A DNA stretch of 64,000 nucleotides. Source: Streptomyces californicus. GTDB lineage: Bacteria > Actinomycetota > Actinomycetes > Streptomycetales > Streptomycetaceae. Positions 27,868 through 35,678 of the stretch are shown here, one piece after another (the stretch's first letter is position 1; each line of letters starts with the position of its first letter). The DNA is taken from the NCBI RefSeq assembly GCF_000717645.1, contig NZ_JNZZ01000021.1, forward strand, positions 1 to 64,000, written 5' to 3'. The notes beneath the pieces are model-generated. The model was given only the letters and a program-made list of their open reading frames with translations. It made no database searches and was not told where the DNA came from. The translations under genes and the position numbers were made by a program.

Positions 27868-29184
27868 ATGAACGATTGGCCCGATCGACGGACCGGCGAC
27901 CGCAGCGACCGCTACGGGCGGGGCAGTGCCAGCCCCCAGCCCGAGGGCGCGCGGGCGATGCCGCACATCCAGCGCCGCCCGTCCTCGCCGCAGCGGCCGC
28001 AGATGCCGCCCCAGCGACCGCAGGTACCGCCGCAGAGCCAGGGGTACGACGACCGCTACCAGGACGGCGGCTACGGCAACCCCGAGCCCGGCTACGACAG
28101 CGGTTACAACACCGGCCAGGTCTACGGCGGCGGCAGCGGCGGCTCCGGCCGGGGCGGCGGCGGTCGCCGGGGCGGCGGTGACGGGGGGTACGTGGGCCGC
28201 CCGGCTCCGGACTGGCGCCGCCGGATCAAGCTCGGCGCGCTGACCCTGGTGGTCGTCCTGCTGGTGGTCTCCGTCTCGACGTACTTCTGGGCCGACTCGA
28301 AGCTCAAGCGCGAGGTCGACCTCTCGAAGGTCATCGAGCGGCCGGAGTCCGGCGACGGCACGAACTACCTGATCGTCGGGTCCGACAGCCGCGAGGGCAT
28401 GTCGGCCGAGGAGAAGAAGCGGCTGCGCACCGGTTCCGCCGAGGGCAAGCGGACCGACTCCATGATGATCCTGCACGACGGCTCCAACGGGCCGACGCTG
28501 ATCTCGCTGCCGCGCGACTCCAACGTCGAGATCCCGTCGTTCGTGGGCTCCGAGTCCGGAAAGAAGTTCCCGGGGACCGGCCGGCAGGTGAAGCTGAACG
28601 CCGCCTACGCCGAGGACGGCCCCGAACTCCTCGTCCGTACGGTCGAGTTCAACACCGGGCTGCACATCGACCACTACGTCGAGATCGGCTTCGGCGGCTT
28701 CGCGAAGATCGTGGACGCGATCGGCGGGGTCGAGCTGGACATCCCGAAGGCGTTCAAGGACAAGAAGTCGGGGGCCGACTTCAAGGCGGGCAAGCAGACG
28801 CTGAACGGCGAGCAGTCCCTCGCCTTCGTCCGGACCCGCTACGCGTTCGCCGGCAGCGACCTGGACCGTACGAAGAACCAGCAGAAGTTCCTCGCGGCGC
28901 TGGCGAGCCAGACGGCGACCCCCTCCACGATCATCAACCCGTTCAAGCTGTACCCGACGATGGGCGCGGGCCTGGACACGCTGATCGTGGACAAGGACAT
29001 GTCGCTCTGGTCGCTGGGCAACATGTTCTTCGCGATGAAGGGCGTCACGGGCGGCGACGGCACGTCGATGAACATGCCGATCTCGGGCAGTGTCGGCGGG
29101 AACCTGGTCTGGGACAAGGCCAAGGTGAAGCAGTTGGTGCAGCAGCTCAACAACGACGAGAAGGTCACCGTCAGCAGCGACTGA
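27868..29184 (+). CDS. LCP family protein 5
   Basis: 438 residues. A cytoplasmic head of about 110 residues is rich in Gln/Pro/Arg, then Tyr/Gly (QGYDDRYQDGGYGNPEPGY). A span (LGALTLVVVLLVVSVSTYFW) follows, then the LCP domain (NYLIVGSDSREGMSAEEKKR, MMILHDGSNGPTLISLPRDS, HIDHYVEIGFGGFAKIVDAI, FVRTRYAFAGSDLDRTKNQ). There is no LytR_C tail. ATG 27868 matches the start of the cytoplasmic head. It is divergent from the thioesterase gene. It belongs to a different LCP subtype from LCP2-4. Confidence 0.9.
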   Translation: MNDWPDRRTGDRSDRYGRGSASPQPEGARAMPHIQRRPSSPQRPQMPPQRPQVPPQSQGYDDRYQDGGYGNPEPGYDSGYNTGQVYGGGSGGSGRGGGGRRGGGDGGYVGRPAPDWRRRIKLGALTLVVVLLVVSVSTYFWADSKLKREVDLSKVIERPESGDGTNYLIVGSDSREGMSAEEKKRLRTGSAEGKRTDSMMILHDGSNGPTLISLPRDSNVEIPSFVGSESGKKFPGTGRQVKLNAAYAEDGPELLVRTVEFNTGLHIDHYVEIGFGGFAKIVDAIGGVELDIPKAFKDKKSGADFKAGKQTLNGEQSLAFVRTRYAFAGSDLDRTKNQQKFLAALASQTATPSTIINPFKLYPTMGAGLDTLIVDKDMSLWSLGNMFFAMKGVTGGDGTSMNMPISGSVGGNLVWDKAKVKQLVQQLNNDEKVTVSSD

Positions 29185-29210
29185 CGCCGGCGGCCCTGAT
29201 CGGCACGGGC

Positions 29211-29250
29211 CGGGGGCCCGACGGGCGGATGTCCGCCCGTCGGGCCCCCG
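29211..29250. terminator. strong bidirectional terminator
   Basis: A perfect 19-base inverted repeat, arms 29211-29229 and 29232-29250, with almost no loop. It sits between the convergent LCP5 and DUF5954 genes and should act on both strands. Confidence 0.75.
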
Positions 29251-29285
29251 GCGCCGTTCCGGGCACTGTCGGCCGGGCCGCGGCG

Positions 29286-30296
29286 CTATTCGTCGTAGGT
29301 GATGACGCCGTGCTCGTCCATGGTCGGGTGCATCTTGGAGGGCTCGTACTCGTCCACGTCGGAGGGGCGCGGCGTCTCCGGGCCGTTGGGGCCGATGCGC
29401 ACCATCCGCTCGACCCGGACGAGGTCGAACCGCTTTCCGCGCACGAGGAGTTCGTCGGGCCTCTTCCGCTGGGCGAACCGGTCGGCGGCCTTGGCGTAGA
29501 CGGCGGCCTCCTTGGGGTCGATCCCCACCATGTCCGGCAGGTAGACCTTGAGGTGGTAGACGAGGGCACGCCGGGCGTCCTGAGGGGTGGGGTGCAGTCC
29601 GGTCACCAACCCCCAGGAGCCTTCCTTCCGTTCGACCACCCGGAACGTCGGCGGCAGCAGCACGACGCCCGGATGGCTGGTCAACGCCTTCTCGGAATCG
29701 GCCCGTACGTCCTTGGGGTAGTGGCCGGCGGTGTAGGAGAGGGACAGCAGGTTCGCCCGGCCGATGCCCTCGGAGAGGCCGACGGCCGCCGCGTGGTCGA
29801 TCACGAAACCGTCGCTGCGGGAGGGATCGACGGTCTTCGGATCCCAGCTCTCGGAGTCCGGGTCGGTGGGGCGGGGCGGCTCCAGCCGGCCGCCGCCGAT
29901 CCGGGCGAACTCGTCGGCACGCACCACCCGGTAGCGGGTTCCGGCCGCCGACACCTCGTTGACCGGCGCGGTCTCCAGCCGCGCCACGGCGGCCAGCAGC
30001 GACCGCCGTACGGCCGGGTCGTCGGTCTCGTCCTTCGCCTTGAACCACAGGTGCGAGTTCAACTCGTCCCGCGCGAGCTGCGGCGCCCCGTTCTCCAACT
30101 CGCCGATCAGCCGCCAGCGCGGCCGGTCGCCGGGCCGCTGCTCGGCGAGCCCGAACAGCGGCCCCCGGACCACGATGTCGGGGTACTTGCGGAGCGCGGC
30201 GAGCGCGTCGGCCTCGGCGACCTCGAAGAGCGGGTCGTCCCGGTGCGTGACGTTGATGGTCAGATGGTCCGGCGATTTCCCCGGGTGATCGTCCAT
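29286..30296 (-). CDS. DUF5954 family protein
   Basis: A 336-residue cytoplasmic protein that I place in the streptomycete DUF5954 family. Visible stretches are HLTINVTHRDDPLFEVAEA, YPDIVVRGPLFGLAEQRPGD, RYRVVRADEFARIGGGRLEPP and RFDLVRVERMVRIGPNGPE. There is no signal peptide, membrane span or catalytic motif. Function is unknown. It converges with LCP5 across a strong terminator. Confidence 0.7.
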   Translation of the reverse strand: MDDHPGKSPDHLTINVTHRDDPLFEVAEADALAALRKYPDIVVRGPLFGLAEQRPGDRPRWRLIGELENGAPQLARDELNSHLWFKAKDETDDPAVRRSLLAAVARLETAPVNEVSAAGTRYRVVRADEFARIGGGRLEPPRPTDPDSESWDPKTVDPSRSDGFVIDHAAAVGLSEGIGRANLLSLSYTAGHYPKDVRADSEKALTSHPGVVLLPPTFRVVERKEGSWGLVTGLHPTPQDARRALVYHLKVYLPDMVGIDPKEAAVYAKAADRFAQRKRPDELLVRGKRFDLVRVERMVRIGPNGPETPRPSDVDEYEPSKMHPTMDEHGVITYDE

Positions 30297-30381
30297 GCAC
30301 TCAGTGTGCCGAAGTCGGCTGCCGCTGTCCGGAGTTCGCCTGCAAAAGGTGGTCCGGCTCCCGCGCGAGGGCGGCGGCCCC

Positions 30382-30981
30382 TCAGTCGGCGCAGCCGTAC
30401 CGCTCGGCGAGCCGGGTGGCCACGTCCCGCATCACGATCTTGTTGTTGTGCAGCGCCGTGTCCGCGTCGACCAGCGGCGTCTCTCCCCGTCTCGCCAGGC
30501 GCTCCTTGTCCTGCGAGGGCACGGCGAGTGTCGCCGTGATGTACGGAGCGGTCGAGCCCATCCGGACGGCGCAGCCTGCGGGCAGCGTGACCTCGGCCTG
30601 GTCGGGGAGCGCCCAGCCGTCGAAGCCGGTGCCGAGCCGGGTGGACCCCTCCTTGATGTAGGGAGCGGCACGGGTGTCCGCGACAACCAGTTTGGCGACT
30701 CCTCGGGGGTATTCGTCGTTCTCCGAGTTGGCCCGCTGCACGTGGCAGCCTCTGAATACCGCGTAGTCCGTGGTGCTGCCCTTGCTCTCCCATTCCTCCG
30801 CGCTGACCTCGCCCCCCTTGCCGTCATCGATCAGCTCCGCCGCCTCCCGGCTGAGCGCACCATGGCACAGAGACTTCGACAGCTGCGGCTTCTCCACATC
30901 GTCCGGCCACACACTCGCCGTCACCACAGCCACCGTCGCGGCCCCCAACACGACAGTCAACGGCAACCACTTCTTGTCCAT
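30382..30981 (-). CDS. small exported or membrane-anchored protein
   Basis: 199 residues of unknown function. The N-terminus MDKKWLPLTVVLGAATVAVV is a signal anchor or uncleaved signal peptide; there is no lipobox. The external part has four cysteines (LCHGALS, FRGCHVQ, AGCAVRM, RYGCAD), consistent with two disulfides. It follows the DUF6571-like gene by three bases on the same strand, so it is cotranscribed. The pairing of a large cytoplasmic DUF6571 protein with a small anchored protein suggests a joint role, possibly delivery or immunity, but that is inference. Confidence 0.68.
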   Translation of the reverse strand: MDKKWLPLTVVLGAATVAVVTASVWPDDVEKPQLSKSLCHGALSREAAELIDDGKGGEVSAEEWESKGSTTDYAVFRGCHVQRANSENDEYPRGVAKLVVADTRAAPYIKEGSTRLGTGFDGWALPDQAEVTLPAGCAVRMGSTAPYITATLAVPSQDKERLARRGETPLVDADTALHNNKIVMRDVATRLAERYGCAD

Positions 30982-30984
30982 CGG

Positions 30985-32475
30985 CTACTGCCCCATCAAC
31001 TTGTCGGCCTGGGCCATACCGCTCAGGTACCACTCCTTCGTTTTCGGCTGAAGGTGGTCCTCGTACTCGCCCGGGCTCGCGTCCAGCTCCCTCTTCGAGA
31101 TGCCTCGCGCTATGGCCGTATCGCGCAACATACCGTTCATCTGCTTCTCGCCATCTTCGTAATGGTTGATCCTGTTCTCCTGAGTCTCGGCATCGATCTT
31201 GGCGTTGTCCTCGTTCAGGCCATCACTCAGGCCCCAGTCCACTGCTCGCTGCAGCCCGTCACCAGCGAACGGAATCGGGGTCAACAGACCACCGATAACG
31301 TGGTAATTGAGCATCTTCCTGTAGGCATTGGCATCTTTGTCCGCCTGGCCCAGGTCGGAGATGACGTCGCCCCGCACACCGTCGAGATGACCCAGCACGT
31401 TGGCGGACTGCTGGACCCAGGCCCGCAGCTTCTGGTCCTCTTCACGGAAGGACTCCGCGGGAAAGTGGCTGAGTCCCTCGCTGATGACCATGCTCCGCGA
31501 GGCATGGATCATCTTGTACGCCTGGGGATCCTCCGCCGTGGCGCGGATGATCCGGGTGAGATCGCCCCGGTCGATCTCAAGCTGGTTGAAGTCGGTCGCC
31601 CCGTCCATCTCCTTGCCCAGGATCTGATGCACGTCGGAGCCGTAGTCGGCGATCATGTCGGCCATCGGCAGCCGCATCGATACGGGGACGGCGGTCTGGT
31701 CCTTTCGGAGCTCCGTCGTGTATTCGCTCATCACCCGCTCGAAGATCGCGGTCTCGGCGACGTCGTGGTGGGCCGGCACCCGGTGCATGTCCGATCCGGG
31801 CGCACGGCCCGTGGACGCGGCTTCGAGTGCGAGGCCGAGTTCGGCGCGGGCCGAGGTGTACTGCTTCTCGTCCGGCATCTCGCTCTCGACCGTGCCGCCG
31901 GGCCACTTCCGGTCTTCCAGGAAGTACGCGAGGTTGTCGGTGGCGTTCGGGTCGAAGTAGTGCGTGGCAGCGGACGGGTTGCGGCTCATGGCGTTCAGGA
32001 GGCCCTTCATCGGGTCCTCCTGCGTGCCCTGCCAGTTCTTCATGACGCCGTCGTAGGCGTCGTCGTTGCCCGTCTCCCCATCACGGATGGTGTCGCCGAC
32101 CTCGGTCAGGAACGCCTCGCTGTAGACCGGGTCGCCCTCGTCCTTCTTCCAGGGGGACGACTTCTCCTTGGGGCCCTTGTTCGGGACGTACGGGGTGTTC
32201 TCGCCGGCGTCCGCGGCCATCAGGTCCGTGAGGTCCTTCAGCGTGGCGGAGCCTCCGCCGATGGAGCCGGGGTGACGCGCGGGGAGGCCGTTGCCGTCGC
32301 GGGCCGTGGTGATGAGCTTGCTGGTCCACGCCGAGGTCACGCCGCCGGGGGAACCGATCGGGGAGTCGGGCCCTGTGGCGGTGGCGAGCGAGCCGGACAG
32401 CGCCCTGTAGAGGCGGGCGTCCGTACTGGAGAGCTGGCCGTCGCGGCCGCCCGACTCCAGTTTCGCGCGCGTCAC
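30985..32475 (-). CDS. DUF6571-like protein, probably 5'-truncated
   Basis: A 496-residue reading frame from GTG 32475. The body resembles the C-terminal two-thirds of streptomycete DUF6571 proteins: DPMKGLLNAMSRNPSAATHYF, NLAYFLEDRKWPGG, LGLALEAASTGRAPGS, YGSDVHQILGKEMDG and a final helical part with YRKMLNYHVIGG. Full-length members have an extra N-terminal helical (WXG-like) region of about 200 residues that is absent here. The frame stays open upstream of the GTG but encodes no recognisable sequence, and there is no clear ribosome site. This looks like a gene that lost its 5' end in a rearrangement, though a translated short form cannot be excluded. Confidence 0.6.
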   Translation of the reverse strand: MTRAKLESGGRDGQLSSTDARLYRALSGSLATATGPDSPIGSPGGVTSAWTSKLITTARDGNGLPARHPGSIGGGSATLKDLTDLMAADAGENTPYVPNKGPKEKSSPWKKDEGDPVYSEAFLTEVGDTIRDGETGNDDAYDGVMKNWQGTQEDPMKGLLNAMSRNPSAATHYFDPNATDNLAYFLEDRKWPGGTVESEMPDEKQYTSARAELGLALEAASTGRAPGSDMHRVPAHHDVAETAIFERVMSEYTTELRKDQTAVPVSMRLPMADMIADYGSDVHQILGKEMDGATDFNQLEIDRGDLTRIIRATAEDPQAYKMIHASRSMVISEGLSHFPAESFREEDQKLRAWVQQSANVLGHLDGVRGDVISDLGQADKDANAYRKMLNYHVIGGLLTPIPFAGDGLQRAVDWGLSDGLNEDNAKIDAETQENRINHYEDGEKQMNGMLRDTAIARGISKRELDASPGEYEDHLQPKTKEWYLSGMAQADKLMGQ

Positions 32476-32640
32476 GATACCTGCATGATCAAACGGTCTC
32501 CACGGCTGAGCCTCCGCCCTCCGCCGCGCGGGCGAGTGCACCTGCAACGCCTCGCAGGTGAACGCGAACAGGACGCCCGGGCCGTGGGCGGCGTGCCGCA
32601 CGGGAGGGACGAGGCGGTCGGCCGACCCGGCGGAAGGGTC

Positions 32641-32703
32641 GCCACGCGGGTCACCGCGAAACACCTCAAGGGCCGCCACGCGGGTCACGGCGCAACGCCT
32701 TTC
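32641..32703. repeat. imperfect 29-bp direct repeat at the rearranged junction
   Basis: GCCACGCGGGTCAC occurs at 32641-32654 and again at 32675-32688, with similarity continuing for about 15 bases. The second copy covers the 3' end and stop codon of the neighbouring 156-residue gene. It lies just upstream of the truncated DUF6571 frame. Confidence 0.5.
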
Positions 32704-33155
32704 GGTTCGAGTTCGGCGAAGTCCTCGTGCAGGGCGTCGAGATGGCGGCCGGTGGGCGTGCCCCGCGCGTCGAGTTCCGCGAGCCGCCAGCCGGGGAGTC
32801 GCGCCTCGATCTCGGCGGGGAGCGAGCCGTCGGACGGATCGGCCAGGGCGTGCAGCACCCCGAACGCCGTCTCCCGGGCGATCTCGCGGGCCAGGGTGCC
32901 GAGGTCTTCGGGGGTGAGCCCGGCGGCGAGGGCACGGTCGACGGCGCCGGCCGCCGCCCCGTCGGCGCGGTAGGCGTCCACCCACTGCGGGGCGGCCGTG
33001 CTCCAGGCGTCGACGTCCTGCCACACCGTCCGCAGCAGCCGGTAGCGGGCGAGCTGGGGCAGCCCCTCCTCGACCTCGGACTCGGCCCAGTCCCGGGCGT
33101 CGGCGTCCGCGCCCAGGGCGCCGAAGAGGGCGGTCAGCGTGTCGATTTCGGTCAT
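32685..33155 (-). CDS. hypothetical protein
   Basis: A 156-residue acidic, helical protein from ATG 33155 (MTEIDTLTALFGALGAD). Stretches such as LPQLARYRLLRTVWQDVDAW and LGTLAREIARETAFGVLHAL look like amphipathic helices of a soluble globular protein. No membrane span or known catalytic motif is seen and I do not recognise the family. It may have its own promoter in the 151-base gap to the divergent DHFR-like gene. Confidence 0.68.
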   Translation of the reverse strand: MTEIDTLTALFGALGADADARDWAESEVEEGLPQLARYRLLRTVWQDVDAWSTAAPQWVDAYRADGAAAGAVDRALAAGLTPEDLGTLAREIARETAFGVLHALADPSDGSLPAEIEARLPGWRLAELDARGTPTGRHLDALHEDFAELEPKGVAP

Positions 33156-33306
33156 GGGAAGGGAGACTAAGGGCTGCCAGGGGCTGCCGGATGAAGCCGG
33201 CCGGGACCGATGAGTTCTCGCCAGGCGTACGGTCAGTACTTCCGCAAGAGTGAGAGGCGAGACCGGGCGCCGGCCGGGCCCGCCACGACCCACCCGGGAG
33301 AACCGC

Positions 33307-33879
33307 ATGCGCACCCTGATCAGCACCGCGTTCGTCTCGCTCGACGGCGTCATGGAGGCCCCGGGCGGCGAGCCCGGCTACCGGAATTCGGGGTGGACGT
33401 TCAAGGACGTCGCGTTCCTGCCGGAGGCGTACGAGCTCAAGGGCCGGGAGCAGGAGGAGGCCGCGGCGCTGCTGCTGGGGCGGGCCAGTTACGAGGCGTT
33501 CAGCCCCGTGTGGCCGGGCATGGAGGAGTTCGCGGGGTACAGGGCCATGCCGAAGTACGTCGTCTCCACCACGCTGGCCGACGACGCGCTGGTGTCCGGC
33601 TGGGGCGAGACCACGATTCTGCGGTCGCTCGACGAGGTCGCCGCCCTCAAGGAGACCGAGGGCGGCCCGATCATCGTCCACGGGAGCGCCGAGCTCAACC
33701 GGAACCTCGCGGACGCCGACCTCATCGACCGGTACCACCTGCTCGTCTTCCCGGTGCTGCTCGGCGCGGGCAAGCGCCTGTTCAGCGCCGCGGACAAGGA
33801 CCGGCAGTTGCTGAAGCTGGTCGAGCACGAGGCGTACGCGAACGGCATCCAGAAGAACGTCTTCGAGGTGGTCCGCTGA
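33307..33879 (+). CDS. dihydrofolate reductase / RibD-C family protein
   Basis: A 190-residue NADPH-binding reductase-like protein. It begins RTLISTAFVSLDGVMEAPGG, has the LLLGRASYEAFSPVWPG segment, then KYVVSTTL, IIVHGSAELNRNL and YHLLVFPVLLGAGKRLF, all typical of the YyaP/RibD-C branch rather than of essential folate-pathway DHFR. The substrate is unknown. Strong homology begins at ATG 33307. Standalone gene, divergent from the hypothetical protein. Confidence 0.85.
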   Translation: MRTLISTAFVSLDGVMEAPGGEPGYRNSGWTFKDVAFLPEAYELKGREQEEAAALLLGRASYEAFSPVWPGMEEFAGYRAMPKYVVSTTLADDALVSGWGETTILRSLDEVAALKETEGGPIIVHGSAELNRNLADADLIDRYHLLVFPVLLGAGKRLFSAADKDRQLLKLVEHEAYANGIQKNVFEVVR

Positions 33880-33940
33880 CGCACGGGCGGCGGGCACCGG
33901 GGACGGGAGCGGGGGCGGGGGCCGGGCCGCTCTGACGGGC

Positions 33941-34026
33941 CCGGCCGGCCCACCACGTCAGCCGACCGTCGGCCGGCCCACGTCAGCCGGCCGGCCCACC
34001 ACGTCAGCCGGCCGGCCCGCCACGCC
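33941..34026. repeat. 21-bp tandem repeat
   Basis: About four degenerate copies of a 21-base unit, CCGGCCGGCCCACCACGTCAG, fill the gap between the DHFR-like and TmrB-like genes, which converge here. The units are self-complementary in part (CCGGCCGG), so they may fold as a terminator array. Confidence 0.65.
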
Positions 34027-34032
34027 GGCCTC

Positions 34033-34572
34033 TCAGCCCCTCAGCCCCTCAGCCGACGGCACTCCCCGCAGGACGGTCGCCGCCACCTCGGCGGGCGGAA
34101 CGCCAGTGGTGTCGACCACCCGCGCCTCCCGGCGCAGCCAGGGCAGGGCCCGCTCGTAGTCGTCCAGGTGGTCCAGCCGCCACTGCCGCGCACCCGCGCT
34201 CTCCGGCTTGGTGTCGGTCTCGATGCGTTCCACGAGGGTGTCGCGGTCGGTGTGGAGCAGGAAGTGGTGCACGGGGATGCCCGCCCGGGTCAGACCATCG
34301 TGGATCTCCCGCCAGTACGCCTCGACCAGAACGGTCTGCGTGACCACCAGCGTGCCGCCCACATGGTCGAGGACCTGCCGCGCGGTCTCCACCACCAGCC
34401 CCCGCCAGGGCGGGAAGTCCTGGAAGTCCTTCTCCGGCACGCCGAGCACGTGCCTGAGCATCTCCCCCACCTTCTCGGTGTCGAACAGCCGGGAGTCGGG
34501 AAGGCGCGAGACCACCTCGTGGGAGGTGGTGGTCTTGCCCGCGCCGAAGGTTCCGTTCAGCCAGATGATCAT
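34033..34572 (-). CDS. TmrB-like ATP-binding protein
   Basis: A 179-residue P-loop protein. It opens with MIIWLNGTFGAGKTTTSHEV, whose Walker A is GTFGAGKT (7-14), and continues FDTEKVGEMLRHVL, VTQTVLVEAYWREI and VHHFLLHTDRDTLVERI. The layout matches the tunicamycin-resistance protein TmrB and related small kinases of unknown substrate. A resistance role is possible but unproven; many such genes in Streptomyces are uncharacterised. It is transcribed away from the island. Confidence 0.75.
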   Translation of the reverse strand: MIIWLNGTFGAGKTTTSHEVVSRLPDSRLFDTEKVGEMLRHVLGVPEKDFQDFPPWRGLVVETARQVLDHVGGTLVVTQTVLVEAYWREIHDGLTRAGIPVHHFLLHTDRDTLVERIETDTKPESAGARQWRLDHLDDYERALPWLRREARVVDTTGVPPAEVAATVLRGVPSAEGLRG

Positions 34573-34594
34573 CGGCTCACCCTAGGGGACGCGT

Positions 34595-34623
34595 GCGGCC
34601 CCCGGCAGGTCGCCGAGGGCCGC
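34595..34623 (-). terminator. orphaned terminator beside the left repeat
   Basis: GCGGCCC (34595-34601) pairs with GGGCCGC (34617-34623), with an inner CGGC/GCCG stem. On the minus strand it lies 24 bases past the left copy of the acyl-CoA dehydrogenase 3' end. It was probably the native terminator of that gene before the island separated them. Confidence 0.5.
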
Positions 34624-34647
34624 AAGAGGTGCCGCGCGGAGGGGAGT

Positions 34648-34710
34648 TACGGCAGGTTCCTCGCCATCACGATGCGCTGGACCTGGTTCGTGCCCTCGTA
34701 AATCTGGGTG
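34648..34710 (-). repeat. left direct repeat (attL-like)
   Basis: Duplicates the last 20 codons of the acyl-CoA dehydrogenase (TQIYEGTNQVQRIVMARNLP) and its stop. It differs from the right copy by one synonymous change (ATT for ATC in the Ile codon, position 34701), and the stop reads TAA instead of TAG. The longest perfect block is 53 bases (34648-34700). There is no remaining gene body on this side. Confidence 0.85.
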
Positions 34711-34978
34711 CTTTACAGGTCATATGGCTCCGACCTGCACGAACACCCCTGCCAGAGGGCCCTACCCAGCATTTCCCCATGATCGTCTACGGTCTGCCCA
34801 GGTAGGGACCGCGCCGGAGGCACCACCACCGGCCGCGCGGTAGATGAGCAAGCTCGGCGCAGGTTACGCGGTTTCCTGTTCCGTCAACCGTGATCGCTTG
34901 ACCCGCGTGTCTCACCCTCGGGAGCATCAACCCAGATGCGAGGCCCTGGCAGCGGCACGGGAGAGGGGAACCCGGACC
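34711..34978. other. island left end, gene-free
   Basis: 268 bases between the left repeat and the first island gene. It contains CCGACCTGCACGAACACCCC (from about 34728), which resembles CTGACCTGCGAAAACCCTGC just inside the right repeat. It also has CTACCCAGCATTTCCCC, which resembles CACCCAGGATTCCCCC near 38267. These could be recombinase arm sites. GAGAGGGGAA ahead of 34979 is the ribosome site for the next gene. Confidence 0.4.
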
Positions 34979-35170
34979 ATGAAGGTCACCAAACTGGTCA
35001 GCACGTGCGACATCAAGGACTGTCCGACGATCTACGCGACGGATCGCGGCACCTTCCTGGTTCAGGGCGAGACACCGACCGACCACGGGCTTCAGATTCC
35101 CGCACACGAAACCCTGGTCGAGATCCCGATGGAACTGATCCAGAAGGCCATTCGTGACAACCTCATCTAA
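34979..35170 (+). CDS. 63-residue island protein
   Basis: A small protein starting at ATG 34979, with GAGAGGGGAA about nine bases upstream. The sequence begins MKVTKLVSTCDIKDCPTIYA, continues with FLVQGETPTDHGLQIPAHET, and ends in an amphipathic helix (MELIQKAIRDNLI). The C-x4-C pair could bind metal or form a disulfide. It looks like a compact beta-rich fold with a C-terminal helix. The next gene starts inside its 3' end (17-base overlap), so the two are translationally coupled and likely interact. I do not recognise a named family, but the position before a DUF6879-XRE pair recurs in Streptomyces genomes as far as I recall. Confidence 0.72.
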   Translation: MKVTKLVSTCDIKDCPTIYATDRGTFLVQGETPTDHGLQIPAHETLVEIPMELIQKAIRDNLI

Positions 35171-35678
35171 GACCCTCGGCGACCTCTTCGACTCGTTCGA
35201 GCGTGAGGCATTCCGCCTGGAAACCCTGGACGACTACAGCAAGTCCGGGAGCGTGGACGCTTATCACGCGTTCCTGGCCGGGCAGCCGCAGCCGGACGAG
35301 TACAACGCGGGCTGGGTCGAAGAGCTCCGTTCACACACCGAAAACGGCAAGAGGGTCCACCGGGTCCACGTTCTGACCCGCCCGCTCTCGGACTATCTTA
35401 GGTTCGAGCTTGGGTGGGGGTACCGGAAGAACATGACCGGTGGCGAAGAGTTCTTCATTCTCGACATCACCGAGAAGCCCAACCCTCTGGAGAACGTCCC
35501 GGATTTCTGGTTGTTCGACTCGGCATCCGTCGCCGTGATGAACTACGACGGAAACGGGAAGTATCTCGGCCCGGAAGTGCTGCCGTCAGAACGAACGGCG
35601 GAATTCATGCGGTACCGTGACGCGGCACTTGCCCACGCCGAGCCATTTCCCGAATGGTGGGCCAAGTACGGGACGTGA
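35154..35678 (+). CDS. DUF6879 family protein
   Basis: A 174-residue soluble protein from GTG 35154. The pattern LGDLFDSFEREAFRLETLDD, GKRVHRVHVLTRPLSDYLRF, GWGYRKNMTGGEEFFILDI, DFWLFDSASVAVMNYDG and FPEWWAKYG is that of DUF6879, a family typically encoded next to XRE/DUF5753 regulators. No catalytic residues are known. The start overlaps the 63-residue gene by 17 bases and the stop overlaps the XRE gene by four (GTGA). These three genes therefore form one translational unit. Confidence 0.82.
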   Translation: MTTSSKTLGDLFDSFEREAFRLETLDDYSKSGSVDAYHAFLAGQPQPDEYNAGWVEELRSHTENGKRVHRVHVLTRPLSDYLRFELGWGYRKNMTGGEEFFILDITEKPNPLENVPDFWLFDSASVAVMNYDGNGKYLGPEVLPSERTAEFMRYRDAALAHAEPFPEWWAKYGT

